A DNA stretch of 64,000 nucleotides from CAWDBV01 sp963800705 (GCA_963800705.1 CAWDBV010000002.1:434001-498000), one strand, 5' to 3'. Positions 8,708 through 18,841 are shown, counted from the first letter of the stretch. Notes: generated from the sequence alone by a model not told the origin. Numbers and translations: made by a program.

Positions 8708-10366
8708 ATGAGGTGGGCATTCGCGTCAGCGGTTGCGACGCTCGCGCTGCTCCCGGCGAGCGCAAGCGCGGAGTCGATCTCGGCCAACAACAACCTCGAC
8801 AACAACGGCGCCGGCTGCACCCTGCGCGAGGCGGTCAACATCGCTGTCGCCAACTTTTCCTCGCTTGCAGGCTGCACCCGGGTCGCCAACGGGGACCCGG
8901 TGCGCGACACGATCAACCTCTCGGTCGATGACCACGAGCTCGAGCTTTCTAGTACCGACGAGGCGGGTAACGTCAACGGCGACATCGACGTCGGCGCGGG
9001 CGGCCCGATCACGATCCAGGGCAGCGGGCAGCTGATCCTCGAGGCGGGGCCAGTGAATGACCGCGTGTTCGAGCTCACCAACGCCGCCTCCGACCTGACG
9101 CTGCGCGACGTCCGCGTCAAAGGGGGCGACAGTTCGGCTTTGACGGACACCCTGGGCGGAAATATCAAGGCAACCTCGCCGGGCAATGCACTTGCGCTCG
9201 ACAACGTCCACGTGTCGCATGCGGTAGGTGATTCCGGCGCCGGGATCGCGATCACCGGCAGCGGCAGCGAGCTCCGCGTCGTCGACTCGAAGATCGGCCT
9301 CAACACCGCGTTGCTGAGCGGCGGCGGGATCTACACCAGCGGTTCGGTCGACACAACGATCTTGCGCAGCGAGCTCGACGAAAACAAGGCACTCAACAAC
9401 GTCGACGGCAACGGTGGGGTGGCGGGCGGCGCGATCTCCGACAGCGGCGACAAGCTGACGATCGAGGACTCGTGGATCCACGACAACAAGGCCCAGAACG
9501 GCGGGATGAGCGTCGGCGACAGCGCCGAGGGCGGCGCGATCGCCGCCGACGGCGAGACGTACATCCGGCGCTCGCTGATCGCCACCAACTCCGCCACCGC
9601 TGCCGATACCGACGTGACCAGCTACGAGCGCGGCGGCGGGATCCACGCCAGCGGCGGGGGCGCGATGGAGCCGGTCGAGGTCTACAACTCGACCCTGTAC
9701 TCGAACATCGCCGGTGACGCCAGCAGCGACGGCGAGGGAGGCGGCGCCTACAACGCAGGTCCCGGTCCGCTCCGGCTCACCCACGTCACCTTCTCGGCCA
9801 ACAACGCGACCGTCGCAAGCGGCGGAGACCACGTCTACGCCATCGCCGCTGCGACCTTGCCCACCGCGAGGTTGCGCGCGTCGATCCTGCCAGGCCCAGA
9901 CCCCGCCGTAGATCCGTGTGCGGGAGCCGGAGTCACATCAGTCGGGCACAACGTCGCCGAGAACAACGACCACGATTGCTACTTCGACTTCATGCTCGGC
10001 GACTCGGTCTCGACCGCGCCGACCGGCCTCGTCGGGGGCCCGCCCGCCGCCAACGGGGGCTTCACCGACACCATCGCGCTCATCCCCGGGAGCCGCTCGG
10101 CTGACCTCGTTCCGTCATGTCCCACGGCAGGGGGCACCGACCAGCGGGGGATCTCGCGTCCCCAGGGGTCGGGCTGCGACGCCGGCGCTTTCGAGCTCGA
10201 GTGCACGACGCCGTCGAATCTGCCCGGCTGCCCGCCAATACCGCCCCTCGTGACACCAGCTGCAATCGCGGCCACCCCGCCCGCCGCTGCTACGAAGAAG
10301 AAGTGCAAGAAGGGCCGCAAGCTTCGCAAGGGCAAGTGCCGGAAGAAGAAGAAAAAGAAGAAGTAG
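8708..10366 (+). CDS. Secreted CSLREA / choice-of-anchor-Q protein with Lys/Cys tail (paralog 2)
   Basis: 552 residues, intact, starting 7 nt after paralog 1. The signal peptide ends at SASAES; CTLREAVNIA is the CSLREA motif near residue 37. Repeats such as GGGIYTSG, GGAISDSG and GGAIAADG mark the beta-helix. The module DQRGISRPQGSGCDAGAFE lies near residue 485. The tail carries CKKGRKLRKGKC and then only Lys/Arg. The 51 bases at 10298-10348 are identical to 12032-12082 in paralog 3, a sign of recent conversion or duplication of the tail. Probably co-transcribed with paralog 1. Confidence 0.88.
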   Translation: MRWAFASAVATLALLPASASAESISANNNLDNNGAGCTLREAVNIAVANFSSLAGCTRVANGDPVRDTINLSVDDHELELSSTDEAGNVNGDIDVGAGGPITIQGSGQLILEAGPVNDRVFELTNAASDLTLRDVRVKGGDSSALTDTLGGNIKATSPGNALALDNVHVSHAVGDSGAGIAITGSGSELRVVDSKIGLNTALLSGGGIYTSGSVDTTILRSELDENKALNNVDGNGGVAGGAISDSGDKLTIEDSWIHDNKAQNGGMSVGDSAEGGAIAADGETYIRRSLIATNSATAADTDVTSYERGGGIHASGGGAMEPVEVYNSTLYSNIAGDASSDGEGGGAYNAGPGPLRLTHVTFSANNATVASGGDHVYAIAAATLPTARLRASILPGPDPAVDPCAGAGVTSVGHNVAENNDHDCYFDFMLGDSVSTAPTGLVGGPPAANGGFTDTIALIPGSRSADLVPSCPTAGGTDQRGISRPQGSGCDAGAFELECTTPSNLPGCPPIPPLVTPAAIAATPPAAATKKKCKKGRKLRKGKCRKKKKKKK

Positions 10367-10405
10367 AGGAGTAGTGTGGCGATACCACTTAGGAGGGGAG
10401 CTTCG

Positions 10406-12100
10406 ATGAAGAGGGCCATTTCGGGAGTTGCGCTCATGGCGGCGGCGCTGGCGCTGCTGCCGGCGGCGGGCAACGCGGCAACGATCGACGTGACCACCAA
10501 CGCCGACAAGGTCGGGGTCGGCCTGTCCTGTTCACTCCGCGAGGCCGTTCAGGCTGCCGCCTTCGACAACGCCGATACCGGCGGCGCCGGGGTTGGCTGC
10601 ACGACCGGCGTCGAGGTGACCGGTCCCTACGGAACCGCCGGCGCCAGCGACACGATCCTGCTCGACGCCGCGACCTATAACCTCGACGAGCCCGGCGCCC
10701 TGGAGGAGCTCAATGTCGGCGGCGACATCGACGTCACCGGGTCCAGCGACCCGGTCACGATCAGGGGCAGTGGACAGGGAATGTTGGACACGAGGGTCGA
10801 GAGCGCGTTGGCGGGGGAGCGCATCTTCGACCTGCAGACAACGCTCGAGCTGACGCTCGAGGACATGACGGTCAGAAGCGGAGACACGCTGACCATGGGC
10901 ACTTCGGCCGGCGGCAACATCCGCACGATCGCGGGCTCGGGGCTGGTCCTCAACCGGGTCACGGTCGCTGACGGCGTCTCAAGCAATGGCGCCGGTGCGA
11001 GCATTGCGGGGACGTTCTCGATCAACGACTCGCTGTTCCAGAACAACGCGCAGGCCTCCGGCGGCGGCGCGATCATCACGGGCGCAGCGAGCTCGGGGAG
11101 CATCACCCGCACCCGGTTCTTCAACAACGATTCCTTCAACGGGTTCCCGAACGGTCAGCCGAACGGCGGGGCGATCACGCACGGCGGTGGGATGCTCGAC
11201 ATCAATGACAGCGAGTTCGTTCAGAACGAAGCGACCTCCACCGACGTCAACGACGACGGCGCTTTCGCGAGGGGAGGGGCGATCAGCTCCAGCGGCGCGG
11301 GCCCGCTGACGATCCGAAGGTCGCTGTTCCTGCAAAACATGGCAGCTACCAGCGGTGCCACCGAGGAAGAGACAGGAGGAGCGGTGCGCGTGGTCACCAC
11401 GCCGACCACGATCCTCAACTCGACCTTCTACGGCAACACCGTGGGCGGCGGTATCGGCAGCACGGGCCAGGGCGGGGCGATCTACGCCCAGGCGAGCAAC
11501 GTCACGGTGCGCCACAGCACCTTCGAGGCCAACGTCTCCACCGGCGCCGGCCAGGACGGCGACCACCTGTTCTCCGGTCCGGGCACCCTCCTCACCACTT
11601 CCGGGTCGATTCTCCCGGCCTCGGCCGGAGACATCTGCGGGGCCATCGGAAGCATCGACTCCGGCGGCTTCAACGTCGCCGACCCGGACCCGGAGTGCGA
11701 GTTCGTCATGAGCGACAGCACGGCCGGCGGCCCGATCGGGCTCGAGCCGGGGGCGCCGCAGGACAACGGCGGCCCGACCGACACGATCGCGCTCGTCGCC
11801 GGCAGCCGGGCGCTCGACTTCCTCTCCGCGGGTGCCTGCGCGACCGCCGAGGGCACCGACCAGCGCCTGCTCTCGCGGCCGCAGGGATCCGCCTGCGACG
11901 CCGGTGCCTACGAGGTCTGCACGACGCCCGGCGGTTCGATGCCCGAGTGCCCGCCGCCGCTGCCGGTGGTGCCGACGCCGATCGCCACCACGCCCGCCAC
12001 GGTCGTGACGACGCCCGTCACCACAACCCGCAAGAAGTGCAAGAAGGGCCGCAAGCTTCGCAAGGGCAAGTGCCGGAAGAAGAGGAAGAAAAAGAAGTAG
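10406..12100 (+). CDS. Secreted CSLREA / choice-of-anchor-Q protein with Lys/Cys tail (paralog 3)
   Basis: 564 residues. The ATG at 10406 is chosen over an upstream in-frame start because AGGAGGGGAG lies 5 nt before it and the signal peptide (MKRAISGVALMAAALALLP) begins there. CSLREAVQAA is an exact CSLREA motif. Beta-helix repeats run through the middle; the C-terminal module DQRLLSRPQGSACDAGAYE is followed by a Pro/Thr linker (residues about 515-540) and the Lys/Cys tail. The strong ribosome site suggests it can be translated independently of paralog 2. Confidence 0.88.
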   Translation: MKRAISGVALMAAALALLPAAGNAATIDVTTNADKVGVGLSCSLREAVQAAAFDNADTGGAGVGCTTGVEVTGPYGTAGASDTILLDAATYNLDEPGALEELNVGGDIDVTGSSDPVTIRGSGQGMLDTRVESALAGERIFDLQTTLELTLEDMTVRSGDTLTMGTSAGGNIRTIAGSGLVLNRVTVADGVSSNGAGASIAGTFSINDSLFQNNAQASGGGAIITGAASSGSITRTRFFNNDSFNGFPNGQPNGGAITHGGGMLDINDSEFVQNEATSTDVNDDGAFARGGAISSSGAGPLTIRRSLFLQNMAATSGATEEETGGAVRVVTTPTTILNSTFYGNTVGGGIGSTGQGGAIYAQASNVTVRHSTFEANVSTGAGQDGDHLFSGPGTLLTTSGSILPASAGDICGAIGSIDSGGFNVADPDPECEFVMSDSTAGGPIGLEPGAPQDNGGPTDTIALVAGSRALDFLSAGACATAEGTDQRLLSRPQGSACDAGAYEVCTTPGGSMPECPPPLPVVPTPIATTPATVVTTPVTTTRKKCKKGRKLRKGKCRKKRKKKK

Positions 12101-12170
12101 AAACTCGGCCCCGCAGAGGTATAGGGTGCCGCGTGTAGGGTGCAAGGCACGGCTAACCAGGAGGGATTCA

Positions 12171-13853
12171 ATGAAGAAGGCATTGTCGGGATTCGCACTC
12201 ACGGTAACCGCGGTCGCGCTGCTGCCGGCAACCGCCGGCGCCGCGACGATTACGCCGAATTCGAACCTGGACTCCGACTTCGCGCTGCCCGCGGATTGCA
12301 CCCTCCGGGAGGCGGTCGACGTCGCGGTCGCGAACACGCCGCTCGACGTCCTGCAGGCGAACGGTTGCACTCGCATCGATAACGGCAATGCCCGCGACAC
12401 GATCATCCTCACGATGAACTTCAACTTGACGAACCCGACCACGAACGAGGACGGGAACGGCAATGGCGACCTCGACATCGGCGGAGGCGGGCCGATCACG
12501 ATCACCAGCAGCAATTCCTTTGACCGCCTGGTCGCCAGTGCGCTCGACGACCGCATGGTCGAGCTCACGAGCGTGGCAAGCGATTTGACGATCGACAACA
12601 TCGACTTCGGCACCGCCGGCAACCTGCCGGCCGAGGACGGCGGGGTCATCCAGGCTGAGAACGCCGGCAACGACCTGACGATCATGAACGCTGAGATCTC
12701 GGGTGGCAACTCCGATATCAACGCGACAAACGGCGGCGTCCTGTACGCGAACGGCGCGGGGACCAACGTCACGATCACGAAATCGGAAATCGTCGGCGGC
12801 AACGCATCCTCCCAGGGGGGCGGGGTAATGCTCGACGGAACCTCCGGACCGCACACCATCAGCGGGTCGACGTTCCAGGCCAATACCGCCACCGCGCCGA
12901 ACGTGGCCGCGATGGACGCGCAGGCCGGCGCGATCTTCAACAACGCCGGGACACTGACGATCACCGACAGCGAGATCTTCGACAATCATGCCGCGGCACC
13001 GGTACTGGCTTCGCACACTCGCGGTGGCGCGATCATGAGCTTCGGGCCGCTGACCATTCGGCGCTCGTTGATCAGTGACAACGATGCGATTTCTCAGAAC
13101 GCCGCCGGCCAAGAGCTCGGCGGCGGCATTTACGCCGCCGACCCGGCGGTCACGATCATCAACTCGACGATCGAGGGCAACACGGTCGGCAACGTCGCCG
13201 CGGATGACGCACAGGGCGGCGGCATCTACATCACTGGCGGCGACTCCGTCACCGCGAGCCATGTGACGTTCTTGGGCAACAACTCGGTGTCGACCGACGC
13301 GGACGACGGCGATCACGTCCAAAACGGAGGCTCGTTTTCGTATGAAGCCTCGATCATCCCGGGCGGTGGCGGAATCAACATTTGCGAGGGAGGTGGCGGC
13401 TTTATCTCGGGCGGCTACAACGCGCTTTCCCCTGACGCGCCTTTGGAGTGCGATGACAGCGGCACCGGCGACACGACGGCTGGCCCGATTTTCCCGGGCG
13501 GCGCGACGCTCGCAAACAACGGCGGACCGACGCGAACGATCGCGATCAGCTCCGCCAGCACGGCCGCCAACATCGAGCCGGCGCTGGACTGCGCGGCTTC
13601 GTCCGAGGGCCAGGACCAACGCGGCCTTGGTCGGCCACAGGGCGCGAACTGCGAGGCCGGCGCCTACGAGATCTGCGAGACGGCCGGGGGCCCGATGCCC
13701 CAGTGCCCGCCGCTGCCCCCTGTGGTGACGCCGCCGATCACCCTGGCCCCGATCACCGCGGCTCCGACGACGACGACGGCGACGAAGAAGAAGTGCAAGA
13801 AGGGCCGCAAGCTCAAGAAGGGCAAGTGCAAGAAGAAGAAAAAGAAGAAGTAG
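12171..13853 (+). CDS. Secreted CSLREA / choice-of-anchor-Q protein with Lys/Cys tail (paralog 4)
   Basis: 560 residues. The ATG at 12171 follows AGGAGGGA by 4 nt; upstream in-frame codons lack a signal sequence. MKKALSGFALTVTAVALLP is the signal peptide core and CTLREAVDVA the CSLREA motif. Asn/Gly-rich beta-helix turns are followed by DQRGLGRPQGANCEAGAYE, where Glu replaces the usual Asp, then a Pro/Thr linker and a tail CKKGRKLKKGKC plus lysines. Intact. Confidence 0.88.
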   Translation: MKKALSGFALTVTAVALLPATAGAATITPNSNLDSDFALPADCTLREAVDVAVANTPLDVLQANGCTRIDNGNARDTIILTMNFNLTNPTTNEDGNGNGDLDIGGGGPITITSSNSFDRLVASALDDRMVELTSVASDLTIDNIDFGTAGNLPAEDGGVIQAENAGNDLTIMNAEISGGNSDINATNGGVLYANGAGTNVTITKSEIVGGNASSQGGGVMLDGTSGPHTISGSTFQANTATAPNVAAMDAQAGAIFNNAGTLTITDSEIFDNHAAAPVLASHTRGGAIMSFGPLTIRRSLISDNDAISQNAAGQELGGGIYAADPAVTIINSTIEGNTVGNVAADDAQGGGIYITGGDSVTASHVTFLGNNSVSTDADDGDHVQNGGSFSYEASIIPGGGGINICEGGGGFISGGYNALSPDAPLECDDSGTGDTTAGPIFPGGATLANNGGPTRTIAISSASTAANIEPALDCAASSEGQDQRGLGRPQGANCEAGAYEICETAGGPMPQCPPLPPVVTPPITLAPITAAPTTTTATKKKCKKGRKLKKGKCKKKKKKK

Positions 13854-13874
13854 CGGCGCGCTAAGCTGACGGCG

Positions 13875-14789
13875 ATGCCACGGGGGTTCAGAACACGGGG
13901 ACGGCGCGTCGGCGTGATGTTCGCGATCCCGTTCGCGCTGCTGCTCGCCGCCGCTGGTTCGGCGCAGGCGACCATCAAGGTTCAGTCAACGGTCGCCCCG
14001 GCCGCGCTTCCCGAGCCCGGCGGCACCTTCAGCTATGGCGTCAAGATCATCAACAACGGCGCCGGCCCGGTGACAATCACGTCGCTCGTTGACAGCATCT
14101 ACGGCAACCTCTCCACACAGGGGACGTGCACGAATGCCATTGGCTCTGTGATCGCCGGCTTCGGGTCCTATAGCTGCAGCTATTCGGGGCCCTTCACCGG
14201 CAACGCCAATAGCTCTCAGACGAACGTCGTCTCGGCCGTGGCCGGGGGCTTCAATGACGACGACTTCAGCGTCGCCACGATCAGCGACCTCCAGCCGAGC
14301 CTCACCGTCACCAACACGCCTTCCCCGGCTTTCCTGCCGGCCCCGGGCGGAAGCTTCACCTGGACAGTGGCGATAAAGAACACCTCGCCGATTGACCCCG
14401 AGCAGATCACGATGTTGACTGACAACGTCTACGGCAACCTCGACGTGGCTGCCCCCGGAAACACCTGTACGACGGCGCTCGGGACGGTCCTCGCCCCGGG
14501 CGCCACCTACACCTGCACGCACGTCAGGAGTTTCAACGGATCCGACGGCGCCACCCAGACCAACACCACCACGGCCACGGTTCAGGACGACGAAGCCAAC
14601 AGCGCCTCGTTCGCGGCGCCGGCCACGATCAGGATCGGTATACCGCCGGTTGCGCCCGGGCCCACCGGTTCGGTGCCGACCACGACGGTCGCGCCCGCGC
14701 TGACCGCCGCTGTGCCCGCCAAGAAGTGCAAGAAGGGCCAGCGCCTCCGCAGGGGCCGCTGCGTACGCAGGAAGAAAAAGAAGAAGTAG
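13875..14789 (+). CDS. Secreted two-repeat DUF11-like protein with Lys/Cys tail
   Basis: 304 residues. A signal peptide (FAIPFALLLAAAGSAQA, about residues 16-32) is followed by two copies of a domain of about 110 residues. Copy 1 (about 36-135) has LPEPGGTFSYGVKIINNGAGPV; copy 2 (about 140-250) has LPAPGGSFTWTVAIKNTS. Each has SIYGNL or NVYGNL and a Cys pair. This is the look of DUF11 / conserved-repeat Ig-like surface domains. The tail has CKKGQRLRRGRC followed by lysines, so a different fold carries the same cassette as the four CSLREA neighbours. Confidence 0.8.
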   Translation: MPRGFRTRGRRVGVMFAIPFALLLAAAGSAQATIKVQSTVAPAALPEPGGTFSYGVKIINNGAGPVTITSLVDSIYGNLSTQGTCTNAIGSVIAGFGSYSCSYSGPFTGNANSSQTNVVSAVAGGFNDDDFSVATISDLQPSLTVTNTPSPAFLPAPGGSFTWTVAIKNTSPIDPEQITMLTDNVYGNLDVAAPGNTCTTALGTVLAPGATYTCTHVRSFNGSDGATQTNTTTATVQDDEANSASFAAPATIRIGIPPVAPGPTGSVPTTTVAPALTAAVPAKKCKKGQRLRRGRCVRRKKKKK

Positions 14790-14824
14790 GCGCGCCCGCG
14801 GGCAACTGAATAGGCTTTCCCCGG

Positions 14825-15904
14825 ATGGGTGATCTGAAGCTCGGACTCAACCTCGGCTACTGGGGGATCGGCCCCCAGGGCGACGATGCGGTCGAGGTCG
14901 TCAAGGCCGCCGAGGCGGCCGGCTACGACTCGGTCTGGGCGGCGGAGTCCTACGGGTCGGACGCAGTCAGCGTGCTCGCCTACATGGCGGCGAAGACCGA
15001 GACGATCGGCCTCGGCGCGGCGATCTTCCAGGTCCCGGCGCGCCCGCCCGCGGCGGCTGCGATGGCCGGCATAACGATCGACGCGCTCTCGGGCGGCCGC
15101 TTTAAGTTCGGCTTCGGCCCGTCGGGCCCGCAGGTCTCCGAGGGCTGGTACGGCGTCCCGTACGCGAAGCCCTGGGGCCGCACCCGCGAGTACATCGAGG
15201 TCGTGCGCGAGATCGTTGCCCGCGAGGGCCGGCTCGAGCACGACGGCGAGCACTACAAGCTTCCCCTCACCGAGGGCGAGGGCGTCACCGGCCAGGGCAA
15301 GGCGCTGAAGCTGAACGTCCACCCGGTGCGCAGCGAGATCCCGGTCTTCGTCGGCGCGATCGGCCGCAAGTCGGTCGAGATGGCGGCCGAGATCTGCGAC
15401 GGCTGGATCCCGATCTTCTTCTCGGTCGACGAGTGGGAGTCGGCGTGGGGCGAGCACCTCGAGGCCGGCTTCGAGAAGGGCGGCCGCTCGCGCGAGGACC
15501 TCGAGATCTCACCGAGCGTCCAGGTCGCGATCGACGGCGACCTCGATGCGGCGCGGGCGATGGTCAAGACCGGGCTGCTGCTCTACCTCGGCGGGATGGG
15601 CTCCCGCGACACAAACTTCTACGTCGACCTCGCCTGCCGCTTCGGATTCGAGGAGGCGGCGCTCGAGGTGCAGAGCCTCTACCTCGACGGCAAGAAGGAC
15701 CAGGCCTATGAGGCGATCCCCGACGAGCTCGTCGACGCGACCGCGATGATCGGCACCGAGGAAGAGGTCTCCGAGCGCATCGCCGGCTTCGCCGCCAGCG
15801 GCATCGACCGGCTGATCATCTCGCCGATGACCGCCGGCCCCGAGGCCCAGATCGAGACGATCGAGAAGCTCGCCGAGCTGACCAAAAGCGGCTCCCCGGC
15901 CTGA
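14825..15904 (+). CDS. LLM class F420-dependent oxidoreductase
   Basis: 359 residues. The bacterial luciferase-like fold is visible from KLGLNLGYWG through AAEAAGYDSVWAAESYG, the region AYMAAKTETIGLGAAIFQVPARPPA, LSGGRFKFGFGPSGPQVSEGWYG and IPVFVGAIGRKSVEMAAEICDGWIP. These match F420-utilising LLM enzymes of actinobacteria rather than FMN luciferases. Substrate unknown. The start is 8 nt after TAGGCT (14811-14816), with no ribosome site, consistent with a leaderless transcript. Confidence 0.88.
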   Translation: MGDLKLGLNLGYWGIGPQGDDAVEVVKAAEAAGYDSVWAAESYGSDAVSVLAYMAAKTETIGLGAAIFQVPARPPAAAAMAGITIDALSGGRFKFGFGPSGPQVSEGWYGVPYAKPWGRTREYIEVVREIVAREGRLEHDGEHYKLPLTEGEGVTGQGKALKLNVHPVRSEIPVFVGAIGRKSVEMAAEICDGWIPIFFSVDEWESAWGEHLEAGFEKGGRSREDLEISPSVQVAIDGDLDAARAMVKTGLLLYLGGMGSRDTNFYVDLACRFGFEEAALEVQSLYLDGKKDQAYEAIPDELVDATAMIGTEEEVSERIAGFAASGIDRLIISPMTAGPEAQIETIEKLAELTKSGSPA

Positions 15905-15935
15905 TTTCCGGCATTTCAATAGATTCCCCGGCCGC

Positions 15936-17067
15936 ATGAAGGTCGGAGTTCCGAAGGAGACCGCGGAGGGGGAGCGCCGGGTTGCGCTCGTCCCCGACGT
16001 GGTCAAGGCCCTGGCGGAGCGCAAGCTCGACGTCGCTGTCGAGGCGGGCGCCGGCGAGGGCGCCCATCACCCCGACAACGAGTACAGCGATGCGGGGGCG
16101 AGCGTTGACGGCGAGGCCTGGGGCGCCGACGTCGTGGTCAAGGTCGGCCCGCCGACGAGCGATGAGATCGGGAAGCTGAAGCAGGGCCAGGTGCTGATCT
16201 CGCACCTCAACCCGCTCACAGACGGTGAGCTCTCTAAGGCGCTCGCGTCCGCCGGGGTGACGAGCTTCGCGATGGAGGCGATCCCGCGCATCACCCGCGC
16301 CCAGGCGATGGACGCGCTCTCCTCGCAGGCGAACCTGGCCGGCTACATGTCGGTGATCATCGCCGCGCGCGAGGCCGGCAGCCTTTTCCCGATGATGACC
16401 ACCGCCGCGGGAACGATCGCTCCCGCCAAGGTGCTCGTGCTCGGCGCCGGGGTCGCGGGGCTGCAGGCGGTCGCGACCGCGAAGCGGCTCGGCGCGATCG
16501 TGACCGGGTTCGACGTCCGCCGCGCCGCCTGGGAGCAGATCGCGAGCCTCGGCGGCCGCCCGCTCGAGCTCGACTTCCTCCCCGACGCCGAGGACGAGGG
16601 CGGCTACGCGCGGCCGCTCACCGACGAGGAGAACGAGAAGGTGCGCGAGCGAGGTCGGCAAGGCGGCGGCGAAGAGCGACATCGTGATCACCACCGCGCA
16701 GATCCCGGGCCGGCCCGCGCCGATCCTGATCACGGCCGACGCGATCAACGAGATGGGGGAGGGCTCGGTGATCATCGACCTCGCCGGTGAGTCCGGGGGC
16801 AACACCGAGAAGACCGAGGGCGGGCAGACCGTGACCGTAGACGGCGTCACGATCATCTCCCCGACCAACCTTGCGAGCGAGATGGCCGAGGACGCCTCGG
16901 CTCTCTACGCGAAGAACATTCAGAACCTGCTCGAGCTGATGGTCACCGAAGAAGGAGCGCTGAACATCGACTTCTCCGACGAGGTGATCGCGGGCGCCTG
17001 CCTCACCCACGAGGGTGAGATCAAGAACGAGCGCGCGAAGGAAGTCGCTGAAGGGGGCGGCAGCTGA
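15936..17067 (+). CDS. pntAA: NAD(P) transhydrogenase subunit alpha part 1 (frameshifted)
   Basis: The N-terminal KVGVPKETAEGERRVALVPD and the dinucleotide-binding VLVLGAGVAGLQAVATAKRLGA are characteristic. SPTNLASEMAEDASALYAKN marks the C-terminal part. Near 16645 one extra base (GAG-C-GAG) shifts the frame after LTDEENEKVRE; the continuation EVGKAAAKSDIVITTAQIPG is perfectly conserved, so the gene is intact apart from that base. It forms the NAD(H)-binding domain I of proton-translocating transhydrogenase. It overlaps pntAB by 1 nt (TGATG). Confidence 0.9.
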
Positions 17068-17411
17068 TGGACCTGGTCACCGAGATCATCATCTTCGTGC
17101 TCGCCGCCTTCGTCGGCTTCGAGGTGATCTCAAAGGTGCCGACCACCCTGCACACGCCGCTGATGTCACAGACGAACGCGATCCACGGCATCGTCATCCT
17201 CGGCGGGCTGATCGTCGTCGGGCTCTCCGACGAACTGCTCGAGGACGTGATTGGGACGATCGCGATCATCTTCGGGACGATCAACGTCGTCGGCGGATTC
17301 ATGGTCACCGACCGGATGCTGGGCATGTTCACCCGCAAGCCGAAGCCGTCCGCTGCCGAGGACACCAAGCCGCAGCTCGGCGGTGGAGTCGACGAGGGGG
17401 GAGGGACATGA
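17067..17411 (+). CDS. pntAB: NAD(P) transhydrogenase subunit alpha part 2
   Basis: 114 residues with about three membrane helices; FVLAAFVGFEVISKVPTTLHTPLMSQTNAIHG is the signature region (residues about 10-40). It provides the membrane part of domain II between PntAA and PntB. It overlaps pntAA by 1 nt and pntB by 4 nt (ATGA), so the three subunits are translationally coupled. Confidence 0.92.
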   Translation: MDLVTEIIIFVLAAFVGFEVISKVPTTLHTPLMSQTNAIHGIVILGGLIVVGLSDELLEDVIGTIAIIFGTINVVGGFMVTDRMLGMFTRKPKPSAAEDTKPQLGGGVDEGGGT

Positions 17412-18841
17412 TCCCGCTCGCCGTCTTCGAGCCCGGCGGCGACGCGGTCCAGCTCCTCTACCTGCTCTCCGTCGTCCTCTTCATCTACGGCGTCAGACAG
17501 GGGACGCACCCGACGACGGCCAAGCGCGGCAACATGATCGCCGCGGTCGGGATGGCGATCGCGGTCGTTACGACCCTGCTCATCGACGGGATCGGCAACT
17601 GGGGCCTGATCATCTTCGGAATCGCTGCCGGCACCGCGGTCGGGGTGACCGCCTCGCTGCGCGTCCAGATGACCGCGATGCCGCAGATGGTGGCGCTCTA
17701 CAACGGCGTCGGCGGCGGCGCAGTGGCGCTGATCGCCTGGTCGGAGTTCCGCGAGAACCTTGACGAGCTGCACGAGGGCCTGATCTCCCAGATCCCGCTC
17801 GAGATCCTGGTCCCGATCCTGTTCTCGATGGTCGTTGGGTCGGTTTCGTTCTGGGGCTCGAACATCGCCTTCGCAAAGCTCCAGGACCTGATCCCCACCC
17901 AGCCGCTCGCGGTGCCCGGCCAGCAGTTCATCAACGCGCTGCTTCTGGTCGGGATCGTCGCCGGTTGCGTCGTGATCGGCGTCAACAACGACGACCCGAG
18001 CCAGGCCATCTTCATCGGAGTGCTGATCGCCGCAGCCGTGCTTGGGAACATGGTCGTGCTGCCGATCGGCGGCGCCGACATGCCGGTCGTGATCTCGCTC
18101 CTGAACGCGTTCACGGGGCTCTCGGCCGCGGCAGCCGGATTCGCGCTCGACAACGTGGCGCTGATCGTCGCCGGCACGCTCGTCGGCTCCTCGGGAACGA
18201 TCCTGACCATGGAGATGGCGACGGCGATGAACCGCTCGGTCGGGAACGTCCTCTTCGCCGGGTTCGGCGGTGCCCCCGCGGGCGGCCCGGGCGCCGGGGG
18301 GGAGGAGCGCCCGCACCGCTCGATCGGTGCCCAGGACGCAGCGATCGCGCTCGCATACGCCGACTCGGTGGTCGTCGTCCCCGGCTACGGGCTTGCTGTC
18401 GCGCAGGCCCAGCACGCCGTCAAGGAGCTCGGCGACGAGCTCGAGAAGCGCGGCGTCACGGTCAACTACGCGATCCACCCTGTCGCCGGGCGGATGCCCG
18501 GGCACATGAACGTGCTGCTCGCCGAGGCCGACGTGCCCTACGAACAGCTCAAGGAGATGGACGAGATCAACCCCGAGATGCCCCGCACCGACGTCGCGGT
18601 CGTGGTAGGCGCCAACGACGTCACCAACCCGGCGGCGAAGAACGACCCCGAGTCGCCGATCGCCGGGATGCCGATCATCGAAGTCGACCAGGCCCAGCAG
18701 GTGATCGTCATCAAGCGCAGCCTCAGCCCCGGGTTCGCGGGCATCGACAACGACCTCTTCTACGAGGACAACACCTCGATGCTGTTCGCCGACGCGAAGC
18801 AGGCGGCCGCCGACATCGCGGCCGAAGTCGAGAACCTCTAG
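17408..18841 (+). CDS. pntB: NAD(P) transhydrogenase subunit beta
   Basis: 477 residues from the ATG at 17408. About eight to nine membrane helices come first (GIRQGTHPTTAKRGN-like loop, LYNGVGGGAVALIAW, SVSFWGSNIAF), then the NADP(H)-binding domain III with VVPGYGLAVAQAQHAV, the MPGHMNVLLAEADVPYE loop and VVVGANDVTNPAA. With PntAA/AB it couples proton entry to NADPH formation. Complete; an upstream open frame from 17015 is not coding. Confidence 0.93.
   Translation: MIPLAVFEPGGDAVQLLYLLSVVLFIYGVRQGTHPTTAKRGNMIAAVGMAIAVVTTLLIDGIGNWGLIIFGIAAGTAVGVTASLRVQMTAMPQMVALYNGVGGGAVALIAWSEFRENLDELHEGLISQIPLEILVPILFSMVVGSVSFWGSNIAFAKLQDLIPTQPLAVPGQQFINALLLVGIVAGCVVIGVNNDDPSQAIFIGVLIAAAVLGNMVVLPIGGADMPVVISLLNAFTGLSAAAAGFALDNVALIVAGTLVGSSGTILTMEMATAMNRSVGNVLFAGFGGAPAGGPGAGGEERPHRSIGAQDAAIALAYADSVVVVPGYGLAVAQAQHAVKELGDELEKRGVTVNYAIHPVAGRMPGHMNVLLAEADVPYEQLKEMDEINPEMPRTDVAVVVGANDVTNPAAKNDPESPIAGMPIIEVDQAQQVIVIKRSLSPGFAGIDNDLFYEDNTSMLFADAKQAAADIAAEVENL

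Noticed and set aside
8083..12985. Long minus-strand frames opposite the CSLREA genes (407 and 668 codons)
   Set aside because: They are antisense to genes with signal peptides, conserved motifs and ribosome sites; their compositions are artefacts of the repeats.
6970..14789. Phase variation by homopolymer slippage in the CSLREA cluster
   Set aside because: The two frame changes in the first gene are not in long homopolymer tracts, and the A-rich Lys tails, where slippage would be expected, are in frame in all paralogs.
17015..17407. Extension of pntB upstream to 17015
   Set aside because: That frame crosses pntAB out of phase; the ATG at 17408 gives the conserved PntB N-terminus and an ATGA overlap.
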